From the NCBI RefSeq assembly GCF_003946115.1, contig NZ_RHOH01000003.1:1-64000 (forward strand): a DNA stretch of 64,000 nt, written 5' to 3'. The number at the start of each line of letters is the position of its first letter. Within the stretch, counting starts at the first letter, position 1. The notes below the pieces were generated by a model, which was given only the letters and a program-made list of their open reading frames with translations, made no database searches and was not told where the DNA came from. Shown piece after piece: positions 48,812-56,947 of this stretch. The DNA comes from Lacticaseibacillus daqingensis (GTDB lineage: Bacteria > Bacillota > Bacilli > Lactobacillales > Lactobacillaceae). The position numbers and the translations under genes are program-made.

Positions 48812-50908
48812 TTAGGCCAAAACCGGGGCGTCATGGCGCTCACGCTTGACCAGCAGACCGTAGCCGATGAGTGCCAGCGCGACAAGCAGGAACCCGCCGC
48901 CCCACAGGGTCAGGGTGCCGGCAATCAGTTGGCTGGCCTGGTAGACGATGACCGCCAGCAGGTAGGCCACGCCGGTTTGGTAGCCCACGGCGTACCAGGT
49001 CCACTTGCCGTCGCCGAACTCCTTGTACATGGTGCCGATCGAGGCGAAGCACGGCGCGCACAGCAGGTTGAACACGAGAAACGCGTAGCCGGCCATCGGG
49101 GCGTAGGTGGCACGTAGGGCGTCACCGAAGTTCCCGGGGCCAAAGGCGATGCGCATCGTCCCCACGCAGTTTTCCTTGGCGATCAGGCCGGCCACGGTCG
49201 CGACGGTGGCGCGCCAGTCGCCGAAGCCCAGCGGGATGAACAGCGGGGCGAGCAGGCTGCCGAGCGTGCGCAGGAGGCTCTGGTTCTGCGGCACCATCTG
49301 CAAGCGCCAGTTGAAGTTGGCGAGGAACCACAGCGCCACGCAGGACAGGAAGATGATGGTGCCCGCCTTGTGGACGAAGGCCGCGGCGCGCTGCCAGACG
49401 CTGCGCGCGAGGTTGGCCGCTTTGGGCAGATGGTAGGCCGGCAGCTCCATGACGAACGGCGCTGGGGGGCCGGCGAAGAGCCGCGTTTTTTTCAGGTAAA
49501 TGCCGGAGCACACGACGGCCAGGATGCTGATGAAGTAGGCGCTCGGCGCGACCCACGACTGGTGCGGGAAGAAGGTGCCAGCGACCAGCGCGATGACGGT
49601 CAGCTTGGCCGAGCACGGCATGAAGGTCGTCAGCATGATGCTCATGCGGCGGTCACGGCTGGACTCGATGGTGCGCGTCGCCATGATGCCCGGCACGCCG
49701 CACCCCGTCGCGATCAGCATCGGGATGAAGGCCTTGCCGGACAGGTTGAAGCGGTGGAAGAGTCGGTCCATGACGAACGCGATGCGCGCCATGTAGCCGC
49801 AGTCCTCCAGCACCCCGAGGCACAGGAACAGCATCATGATCTGGGGCAAAAAGCCGAGGATCGCGCCGATCCCGCCGATCAGTCCGTCGACGATCAGACT
49901 CTGCAGCCACGGCGCCACCGCCCACGCGTTGAGCACATGCGTGGCGGCGTCCGGCAGCCAGGCCCCGAACACGGTGTCGTTGAGCCAGTCGGAGCCCAGC
50001 GTGCCAACGGTTTGGATCGACACGTAGTACACGGCCCACATGACGGCGGCGAAAATCGGCAGCGCCAGCCAGCGGTTGGTGACGACCCGGTCGATGCGGT
50101 CGGACACGGATTCCACGAAATCGCCCTGGTCGATGACGCTCATCGCGATGACGCGGGCGATGAAGTCGTAGCGCGCGTTGACGATGATGCTGTCGGACGC
50201 GTCGGCAAAAAGGTGCTCGGCGGTGGTGATGGTCTGCTCGATGTCCGCCTGCTGCTGCGGCGTCAGGGTCACCTGCGCCTGCACCTGAGTATCGCGCTCG
50301 AACAGCTTGATGGCGTACCAGCGGCGATCCGCCTCAGGATACGCGGTCAGCTGCGCGGCGATCATGCTGATGGCCGACTCCACGCGCGGGTCGTACTCAG
50401 GGTACGGGTACTGACCGGCCCCGGGCTGCTGGGCAGTGGCGACCAGCGTATCGAGGTTGGTTTTGCGTAGCGCGCTGATGCCGATCACCGGCACCTGCAG
50501 CGCGTAGCCCAGCTTCTTGAGGTTGATCTGGCGGTTTTGCTGCTTGGCCAAGACGTCCATCATGTTCAGCGCGATGACCAGCGGGCGCCCCGCCTCCATC
50601 ACCTGCAGCGTCAGGTACAGGTTGCGCTCCAGGTTGGTGGCGTCAACCACGTTGATCACTTTTTCCGGCCGTTCCTGTAGCAAAAAATCGCGGGTGACGA
50701 GCTCCTCGCTGGAGTACGGCGACAGCGAATAGGTGCCGGGGAGGTCTTGGAGGATGACGTCACGCGCGGTTTTGAGCCGACCGGCCTTGCGCTCCACGGT
50801 GACGCCGGGCCAGTTGCCGACGGCCAAGCGCGCGCCGGTCAAGGCGTTGAACAGCGTCGTTTTACCACTATTGGGGTTGCCCACTAAGGCGACAGTCAAC
50901 TCAGGCAT
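48812..50908 (-). CDS. feoB: Ferrous iron transporter FeoB
   Basis: The 698-residue protein has an N-terminal G domain (GNPNSGKTT at 10-18, DLPGTYSLSPYSSEE for switch II, LNMMD), a GDI region and a membrane part with two Gate motifs (around PQIMMLFLCLGVLEDCGYMA and in the C-terminal half). It imports Fe(II) using GTP. It overlaps the feoA gene by 8 bp and is followed by the Cys-rich accessory gene. Confidence 0.96.
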   Translation of the reverse strand: MPELTVALVGNPNSGKTTLFNALTGARLAVGNWPGVTVERKAGRLKTARDVILQDLPGTYSLSPYSSEELVTRDFLLQERPEKVINVVDATNLERNLYLTLQVMEAGRPLVIALNMMDVLAKQQNRQINLKKLGYALQVPVIGISALRKTNLDTLVATAQQPGAGQYPYPEYDPRVESAISMIAAQLTAYPEADRRWYAIKLFERDTQVQAQVTLTPQQQADIEQTITTAEHLFADASDSIIVNARYDFIARVIAMSVIDQGDFVESVSDRIDRVVTNRWLALPIFAAVMWAVYYVSIQTVGTLGSDWLNDTVFGAWLPDAATHVLNAWAVAPWLQSLIVDGLIGGIGAILGFLPQIMMLFLCLGVLEDCGYMARIAFVMDRLFHRFNLSGKAFIPMLIATGCGVPGIMATRTIESSRDRRMSIMLTTFMPCSAKLTVIALVAGTFFPHQSWVAPSAYFISILAVVCSGIYLKKTRLFAGPPAPFVMELPAYHLPKAANLARSVWQRAAAFVHKAGTIIFLSCVALWFLANFNWRLQMVPQNQSLLRTLGSLLAPLFIPLGFGDWRATVATVAGLIAKENCVGTMRIAFGPGNFGDALRATYAPMAGYAFLVFNLLCAPCFASIGTMYKEFGDGKWTWYAVGYQTGVAYLLAVIVYQASQLIAGTLTLWGGGFLLVALALIGYGLLVKRERHDAPVLA

Positions 50909-51386
50909 CGGCAGCCACCCGTTCGACCTGCACGGCCGCCGCGTCTGCCTTGCGCAGGCTCAGCTTGTAGCCGCGTACGGCCAGCTCCAAGGGATCGCCC
51001 AGCGGCGCCACCTTGACGAGGTGCACGAGGGTGCCGCGGGTCAGGCCCATGTCCAGCAGGCGCTGGCGCAGCTGGCCGGCGCCCTCAATGCGGCCGACAA
51101 TGGCGCGCGCCCCGGTGGGTAAAGCGGCCAGTGGTTCGAGCACAGCGTCCTCAAACTGTGTGAGTGGCTGCACGTTGATCTGCGTGGCGATCTCATCTGA
51201 GATGGCGAGCCGCTGGCCTTGGAAGTACACCAGCATCCCCGCCGTCTGCTGGGCGGTTTGGATCACGGTCAGCCGCTTGCCGGCCAACAGCCCCATTTCG
51301 GCCAGGTGCCGCACCAGAGCCGGCCGGCCGGTCACAGCCATAATGATGAAACTGCTTGGGCGTTCAACGTCAACTAAACGGGTCAC
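50901..51386 (-). CDS. feoA: FeoA protein with two FeoA (SH3-like) domains
   Basis: The 161-residue protein starts at GTG 51386, five bases after AAGGAGGGG. It contains two tandem FeoA SH3-like domains (about 15-75, and 80-160 with RLLDMGLTRGTLVHLVKVAP) where many FeoA proteins have one. It binds FeoB and supports iron import. A -10 TACAAT (51431-51436) lies 45 bp upstream. No Fur-type box was recognised. Confidence 0.88.
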   Translation of the reverse strand: MTRLVDVERPSSFIIMAVTGRPALVRHLAEMGLLAGKRLTVIQTAQQTAGMLVYFQGQRLAISDEIATQINVQPLTQFEDAVLEPLAALPTGARAIVGRIEGAGQLRQRLLDMGLTRGTLVHLVKVAPLGDPLELAVRGYKLSLRKADAAAVQVERVAADA

Positions 51387-51470
51387 GGTGTCCCCTCCTT
51401 TGTGCAAGACTGTGCTAAATCACTCCCCTTATTGTAGCGTTTTCTTTCCCGGCTGTGTGGGTTTTGGCAC

Positions 51471-51503
51471 AAAAAAGTCGCGCAGGGTTAAGTGCGCGAC
51501 TTT
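51471..51503 (-). terminator. Terminator of the ABC transporter gene
   Basis: The 11-bp stem AAAGTCGCGCA/TGCGCGACTTT is followed on the minus strand by TTTTG, 75 bp after the ABC gene stop and before the feoA promoter. Confidence 0.85.
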
Positions 51504-51576
51504 CTTGTTTGTCCACCAGACGCGGGCCAGCCAGCTGTACTGCCCCGTTAGTTGTAGGCACTGTTGCCGCCCCTCG

Positions 51577-53256
51577 CTAGTCCGCCGCCACCAGCTCCAG
51601 CCCCTGCAATGCGGTACGCACAGCCGGGGTGGTGACGGGGCCGCGGGCCACGATGCGGCCGGCGTCCAGCACCAGGATGGTGTCGGCTTGGGCGAAGGCG
51701 GCTTCGTTGTAGGTGTGGGTGATCATCAAAAACCCCTGCGGCATGGCGAACAGGTCACGGAGCAGGCCGGCGGCGATGTGGGGATCCAGGACGGTGGTCA
51801 GCTCGTCAAAAACGTAGTAGTCGGCGCCGCGCAGGAAGAGCCGCGCCAAGGCGAGGCGCTGCTGCTCGCCACCGGACAGGGTCGGGTCGGCCGCGCCGAC
51901 TGTGGTGTCGAGGCTGTGGGCCGCTAGCCACGGGCCGAGCCCCGCGCGCTGCATGGCAGCGCTCATTGCGGCATCCGAGTAGGTGTCACTGAACAGGCCG
52001 AGGTTCTCGCGCACGGTGCCGGTGAACACGTGGCCGGCCTGGGTCATGAAGCCGATGCGCGCATACGCCGCCGCCCGCGCCAGCGCAGTGGCCGGGACAC
52101 CGAACAGCGTCGCGGTGCCCTCGGTTGGCGCCAACTCACCGAGGAGCAACCGTACCAGGGTCGTTTTGCCACTGCCGCTGGCGCCCACCAGCAACACTTT
52201 TTGCCCCGGGGTCAGGGTCAAGTCGAGGGCGGCCAGCACGTCGCGCCCTGCCGCGGTGAAACCGGCCTGGCGCAGCGCGGCGATCGGCGTGGTGACCTGC
52301 GGCTGGGCGGTGCCGGCCGCCGCCGCGACCGGGGCGTCGATGAAGGCGGCAAGCTTCTGGGCCGCCCGCGCGCCGCCGATCAGGGTCGGAATGTCCTGGG
52401 TCAACGACATCATCGGGAAGGTCAGGTAGCCGGTCAGGGTGCTGAAGACGACCATCTGCCCCATGTCCATCTGGCCGCGCTGCACCATTACGGCGCCGAG
52501 GAACCAGGCGGCCATGTAGGTGATGTCGTTGAGCATGGCGGAAATCGCGAAGCTGGTGGCGGCCAGGCGGGTGTTGCGCGTCTGGGCGTTGAACAGCGCG
52601 GCATTCAGCTGCTCGTGCTGGTGCTTGGCGGCCGGCCCGGCCAGCGCGTACTTCAGCGTCGCGAAGCCACTGAGCAGGTCGGTGGCCTTGGCGGCGTACG
52701 CGTCGATGGCGGCAACCTGCTCATCCGAGGCGCGGCTCAGCACTTTTTTGAGCAAAAACGGAAACACCAGCGCCGGAATGCTGAGCAGGAAAATCAGGCC
52801 GGTCACCAGCGGACTAATGGCCAGGGTGGACGCGGTCGCGATCAGCATCTGCACGCTGATGTAAAACAGCCACAGCGCCTCGCCGAAGAAGCTCTGGGTC
52901 ACGTTGTCCAGCTGCTTGGTCAGCTTGCCGATCATGGTGCCGACGCCCACCTGCGCAAAATCGGCCGGCGACTCAGCGAAGGCGTGCGCCATCAGCGCGG
53001 TGCGCGCCCGCTTAGCCGCCCGCCACTTCAGCCGCGGGCGCAGGAACTGGTCGAGCCCGCCGATCGAATCCATCACGATCATGTACAAGACAAAGAAGCC
53101 GCCGAGGGTGACCAGGTCCCCCGCCCGCTTGCCGGTGGCGATGTCCACCACCAGCTGTAAGAGAAAGCTCCAGCCCACGTACCCACAGACAGCCATGACG
53201 CTGACCGTGAGCGTGAGGGCAAGCTCCCCTTTGTTTTTCGTGAGATACTTTAACAT
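51577..53256 (-). CDS. ABC transporter, fused permease and ATPase
   Basis: The 559-residue half-transporter has an ABC_membrane domain with about six transmembrane segments (residues 15-290) and an ATPase domain with Walker A GASGSGKTT (about 360), signature LSGGEQQRL and Walker B YYVFDELTT, where the usual Asp-Glu is preserved. It resembles lipid or drug exporters of the CydCD/MsbA group and should dimerise. It is monocistronic, with a palindromic operator in its promoter, so it is probably induced by its substrate. Confidence 0.88.
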   Translation of the reverse strand: MLKYLTKNKGELALTLTVSVMAVCGYVGWSFLLQLVVDIATGKRAGDLVTLGGFFVLYMIVMDSIGGLDQFLRPRLKWRAAKRARTALMAHAFAESPADFAQVGVGTMIGKLTKQLDNVTQSFFGEALWLFYISVQMLIATASTLAISPLVTGLIFLLSIPALVFPFLLKKVLSRASDEQVAAIDAYAAKATDLLSGFATLKYALAGPAAKHQHEQLNAALFNAQTRNTRLAATSFAISAMLNDITYMAAWFLGAVMVQRGQMDMGQMVVFSTLTGYLTFPMMSLTQDIPTLIGGARAAQKLAAFIDAPVAAAAGTAQPQVTTPIAALRQAGFTAAGRDVLAALDLTLTPGQKVLLVGASGSGKTTLVRLLLGELAPTEGTATLFGVPATALARAAAYARIGFMTQAGHVFTGTVRENLGLFSDTYSDAAMSAAMQRAGLGPWLAAHSLDTTVGAADPTLSGGEQQRLALARLFLRGADYYVFDELTTVLDPHIAAGLLRDLFAMPQGFLMITHTYNEAAFAQADTILVLDAGRIVARGPVTTPAVRTALQGLELVAAD

Positions 53257-53432
53257 TGACTTCTCCCCTGTGTCGGCAAGGCAAACCAGTCACTGATTCA
53301 ATTGATCGCGCTCGCTTGCACCGAACCCACACAAACTAAGCCGGCCAAAAATCTGGCCTGCGCCGACGGTTTGCATTGTGAGCCATTAGATGCGCACGAG
53401 GCTGATCCCTCTTTTCGTTCTTCTTGGCTTTG

Positions 53433-53475
53433 ATTGTACGCGCCAGATGAGAAAACTGCAATTCATTTCTCATCT
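53433..53475 (-). promoter_or_regulatory. ABC transporter promoter with palindromic operator
   Basis: The minus strand has -35 TTGCAG (53456-53461) and -10 TACAAT (53433-53438) with 17 bp between. The palindrome GATGAGAAA-N11-TTTCTCATC (53446-53474) covers the -35 and part of the spacer. The form fits a TetR-, MarR- or PadR-type operator. The 180 bp to the start codon hold no gene. Confidence 0.65.
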
Positions 53476-53485
53476 AGCGCAACAC

Positions 53486-53519
53486 GAAAACCGCCAACGC
53501 AGCGATCAGCGTTAGCGGT
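53486..53519 (-). terminator. Terminator after thioesterase gene
   Basis: The 11-bp stem ACCGCTAACGC/GCGTTGGCGGT (one mismatch) is followed on the minus strand by TTTTCG, 15 bp after the thioesterase stop. Confidence 0.8.
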
Positions 53520-53533
53520 CCCTCAAGTCACAT

Positions 53534-54007
53534 TCAGTTCAAACTCAGCGGCACGGCGCCCAAAGCTTGGCGGCGCGCGGTGTTGGTCGCCTTGCGCGCG
53601 GCGTAGCCTGCGGCCAAGGCGGCGCCTTCCGGATCATCGGCGACCAGTGGTGGCAGCGTGATGCCAGGCACGGCGACGAAGGTGGAAAAGGCGGTGGCCA
53701 CCAGCGTCCGCTGGCCGGTGGCGAGGTCCTCGGTGATGGCCTTGGTGAAGACCTCCATTGAGCGGCCACCGGCACCGGTGACGATGCTGTGGTACTCGAT
53801 GGCATCCCCCAGCCGCGTCGGCGCGAGGAAGGTCATCTGGTCGATGGCGCCGGTCGCCATTTCGCTGCGGGCCAGGCGGTGCGCAGACACGCTGGCGGCC
53901 TCATCTAGCCAGTACAGGATCTGGCCGCCGTACAGGGAATCGTGCTCATTCATCTGGGCCGGGAACACGCGGTGCGTGGTGACGGCCTTGGTTTGACTCA
54001 TTTTCAT
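53534..54007 (-). CDS. Acyl-CoA thioesterase, hotdog fold
   Basis: The 157-residue protein matches the YciA/YkhA acyl-CoA hydrolase family: VFPAQMNEHDSLYGGQILYW with the catalytic Asp and the helix DEAASVSAHRLARSEMATGA, then IDQMTFLAPTRLGDAIEYHS. It hydrolyses acyl-CoA to free acid and CoA. It starts 3 bp after helD and is co-transcribed with it. The ATG at 54007 is assumed; a second Met lies two codons in. Confidence 0.88.
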   Translation of the reverse strand: MKMSQTKAVTTHRVFPAQMNEHDSLYGGQILYWLDEAASVSAHRLARSEMATGAIDQMTFLAPTRLGDAIEYHSIVTGAGGRSMEVFTKAITEDLATGQRTLVATAFSTFVAVPGITLPPLVADDPEGAALAAGYAARKATNTARRQALGAVPLSLN

Positions 54008-54010
54008 GCG

Positions 54011-56302
54011 CTACTTCTCTTCGTAAAGGTCAGCTGGCACTTGCGCCAGCAGCGGCGACAACTCGGGGCTCGCGAACAGGACCAGACGGTGCATCGCGCG
54101 GCTGGCAATGGTGTACAGCAACTCGCGCTCGTCCTCCGCGTGAAAATGCGCGGCGTTGGCCTGCCACAGCATCACGGCGTCGAACTCCAGCCCCTTGGCC
54201 AGGTACGATGGAACCACGATGACCCCGGCGGCCAGCCGCTGGTTCTCACTCTTGATCAGCGTCACCGCGATGCCGGCCTGCTTCAACGCGTCCGCCACCC
54301 GCTCGGCGTCGGCTAGCGTCTTGGCGATGACCGCGGTGGTCAGTTTGGCGGCGTTGTCCGTGTCGATCTGGCTGATCAGCGCCTGCATCAGCTCGTCTTC
54401 CGAAGCGCGCCGGTACACGGCCGGCAGCGGGCCCTGGCGGTTGAAGGCGTCGATCTGCTGACCGGACTTCAGGATGGCCTTGGTGAACTCGGTCACCTGC
54501 TTGGTCGAGCGGTACGACTGGGTCAGCTGCACGACGCGTGTTTTTTCCGGGTCAAACAGCTTCGCAACGTCCTGGATCAGCGTGTGCGAATCACCCTTGG
54601 TGAAAATGGCCTGGTTCAGGTCGCCCAGCAGCGTGAACTTGGCCTTCGGGAAACTCGTGCGTAAGTACGCCAGCTGATACGGCGTGTAATCCTGGATCTC
54701 GTCGATGAAAACGTAGCGCATGTTGCGCTCGCCGTGACGGCCGGTCATCAGGTCGTACAGGTACAGGTACGGCGTGGCGTCGGCCATGGTCAGCTGGCGG
54801 CTGCGGAAGTCGGTCAAAAAGGCATCGACGTCGGCGTCCCAAGTGATCGCACTCAGCCCGAAGTCGGCGAGGGCCACGAACTGGCCGGCGGCGCGCAGGA
54901 AGGCCATGTACTGCCCGCGCACGTTCAGGAAGTGGTTGCGCACGATCGCCGTCTGAATTTCCTTGAAGGCGTCCAGCACGATTTTACGCGCGAAGAACTT
55001 GTACTCGGCGTCGGAGTCCTTGAACTCGCTTGGGCCATCGTTTTGAAGCGCGCGGATGCGCTCGTCCGACAGGTTCTCGACGGCTTCTTGCACCCAGTTG
55101 GCGCGCATTTCGCTGTCGACGCGCCGGTTGAGCATGTTGATCAGGCGCTCCTTGGTGGCGGTCAGGCGGTTGCCGAGGTGGTAGTTCTCGTTGTAACTGT
55201 AAAAGATCTCGGCGATCTTCTTCTTGGAGAAGAAAACCTGATCATGGAAGCGAATGTCGCGGAAGCGCATGCCGCTTGCTTCCAGCGTCTGCGCGTACTG
55301 CTTGGTCGCGTTGAAAAAGGCCAGACTACCCTTGAGGCGCGCCACCTTTTTGTCCGTGTCCGTTTTGACCGCCGAGAACTGCGCGAAGAGGTTCTGCACG
55401 TCGATGTTCGGCACGCGGCGCGTCACGTACTGGTAGTAGGTGAACTGAACCATGTTCTGCTCGCCCAGCTCCGGCAGCACGTTGCCAATGTAATCGGAGA
55501 ACAGCTGGTTCGGCGAGAACATGATCACCTGGCTGGCGGTCAGGTTGCCGCGATAGCGATACAGGAGGTAGGCCACGCGCTGCAGCACGGCGCTGGTTTT
55601 CCCAGAGCCCGCCGCGCCTTGCACGAACAGCAGATCCGCCGTGGTGTCGCGGATGATCTGGTCTTGCTCGCGCTGGATCGTGGTGACGATGCTCTTCATC
55701 TGCGTGTCGGACTTTTCGCCCAGCACCTCGAGCAGCATCTGGTCGCCGATGGTTTCCGTCGTGTCAAACATCGTCTGAATCTTGCCGTCCGCGATCACGA
55801 ACTGGCGCTTCAAGTCGACGTTAACGGTCTGCGGGCCGTCCGGCGTCTGGTACGTGACCGCGCCGAGGCCGCCGTCATAGTAAATAGAAGAAATCGGTGC
55901 ACGCCAGTCGTAGATCAGGAACTTGCCCTTGGTGTCAGTGAAGGAACCGAGGCCGATGTAGATCGTCTCCGGCTTGGCGATGCCTTCTTGGAAGTCGATG
56001 CGGGCGAAAAACGGGTTAACCGTCAGCCGGCGCACGGTGGCCAGCTGCTGAGTGGACTGCCGCCAGGAGTTCGACCGCTCGTCGAGCATCTGTTGCTGCT
56101 GCTGGATGGAGGCCGCCGTTTCGATGGCCTCGGCGTCGTTGCTCAGGTTAATGGAGAAATCGCTGAAGAAGTTCTTGTTCAGCGACTGCTCCTCCGCCTT
56201 GGTGCGCGCGATCTCTTCGCTCAGGCGCGCATCCGCCGCCGTCAGCTGCTTCATGATGCCGTCCAGATGGGTCTGTTCCAATGCTTGCTCTTGCTCTGCC
56301 AT
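54011..56302 (-). CDS. helD: HelD-type RNA polymerase recycling ATPase
   Basis: The 763-residue UvrD-like ATPase has a coiled-coil N terminus (EQEQALEQTHLDGIMKQLTA onward), Walker A GAAGSGKTS near 235 and Walker B YVFIDEIQDYTPYQ. VVQLTQSYRST and the C-terminal VVPSYLAKGLEFDAVMLWQA complete the helicase motifs. HelD inserts into stalled RNA polymerase and releases it from DNA. The length is typical. It leads a two-gene unit with the thioesterase gene. Confidence 0.93.
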   Translation of the reverse strand: MAEQEQALEQTHLDGIMKQLTAADARLSEEIARTKAEEQSLNKNFFSDFSINLSNDAEAIETAASIQQQQQMLDERSNSWRQSTQQLATVRRLTVNPFFARIDFQEGIAKPETIYIGLGSFTDTKGKFLIYDWRAPISSIYYDGGLGAVTYQTPDGPQTVNVDLKRQFVIADGKIQTMFDTTETIGDQMLLEVLGEKSDTQMKSIVTTIQREQDQIIRDTTADLLFVQGAAGSGKTSAVLQRVAYLLYRYRGNLTASQVIMFSPNQLFSDYIGNVLPELGEQNMVQFTYYQYVTRRVPNIDVQNLFAQFSAVKTDTDKKVARLKGSLAFFNATKQYAQTLEASGMRFRDIRFHDQVFFSKKKIAEIFYSYNENYHLGNRLTATKERLINMLNRRVDSEMRANWVQEAVENLSDERIRALQNDGPSEFKDSDAEYKFFARKIVLDAFKEIQTAIVRNHFLNVRGQYMAFLRAAGQFVALADFGLSAITWDADVDAFLTDFRSRQLTMADATPYLYLYDLMTGRHGERNMRYVFIDEIQDYTPYQLAYLRTSFPKAKFTLLGDLNQAIFTKGDSHTLIQDVAKLFDPEKTRVVQLTQSYRSTKQVTEFTKAILKSGQQIDAFNRQGPLPAVYRRASEDELMQALISQIDTDNAAKLTTAVIAKTLADAERVADALKQAGIAVTLIKSENQRLAAGVIVVPSYLAKGLEFDAVMLWQANAAHFHAEDERELLYTIASRAMHRLVLFASPELSPLLAQVPADLYEEK

Positions 56303-56394
56303 GGAAGCTGTCCCTCCTCAATCAAATTATTGGATATATTATCTTACCACTTTGTCGCCCGCGATGCCACTGTGGGGGCTTGCTTTCAGGTGCC

Positions 56395-56553
56395 GGGCAG
56401 GACAACCTCCGCAGAATTTGGGCTGGAACGTGGTGGCCGCGCTTTGAGCCTCAAAAAGCGAGTCTCAAAGTCGCGGCTTGTTCTAAGTCAACAAAAATCG
56501 TTGACTAAGAACAACGACACCACTGAGCCCATTCTGCTGCGGTTGTCCTGCCC
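56395..56553. repeat. Long structured inverted repeat B (three-way junction)
   Basis: The closing stem GGGCAGGACAACC/GGTTGTCCTGCCC is perfect (13 bp, 56395-56407/56541-56553). GCAGAAT/ATTCTGC, TGGGCT/AGCCCA and GTGGTG/CACCAC continue it. Two arms follow: GCCGCG-CTTTGAG/CTCAAAG-CGCGGC and a 15-bp arm TTGTTCTAAGTCAAC/GTTGACTAAGAACAA with one mismatch. The plan equals that of element A at 47339. It lies upstream of helD in the gap 56303-56722, where no gene is seen. Confidence 0.75.
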
Positions 56554-56722
56554 TACTGTGGTGCTCTAATGAAACCACGCGATGCCGTATTTGTGACGAC
56601 ACAGCATCCGAGGCTTTCTTGCCCAAATGCTGCAGTCTTGGCTTCGATAAAGGCCAGCGCCTGACCTAACCAGTAATCGTGCACAACTCGCCGCCAAGGG
56701 CCATCGCTATCGTCAGTTAGCC

Positions 56723-56875
56723 CTACCCACGCCCGCCGAACCAGCGGGTGTAGCTGGCGATCAGGGTGCCCACGGCCAGGCCGATGGCGACGCCGAGCAG
56801 GATCTTGTGGAACGGCCAGCCGATCAGCAGCCCGATGAGCGCGCCAGTGCCGGTGATGACAGATTTGCGGTTCAT
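56723..56875 (-). CDS. 50-residue glycine-rich membrane protein
   Basis: The ATG at 56875 follows AGGAAGTGTTCCC. The product has two helices with GxxxG patterns (ITGTGALIGLLIGWPFHKIL, then VAIGLAVGTLIASYTRWFGG). It is probably a small membrane protein of unknown family. It diverges from the antiporter gene across a 72-bp promoter region. Confidence 0.65.
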   Translation of the reverse strand: MNRKSVITGTGALIGLLIGWPFHKILLGVAIGLAVGTLIASYTRWFGGRG

Positions 56876-56947
56876 GGGAACACTTCCTTTATAATCAGGT
56901 ATAATTGCGGTATCTTTGACTAACCATTGTACCGGAAAGGCATTGTG

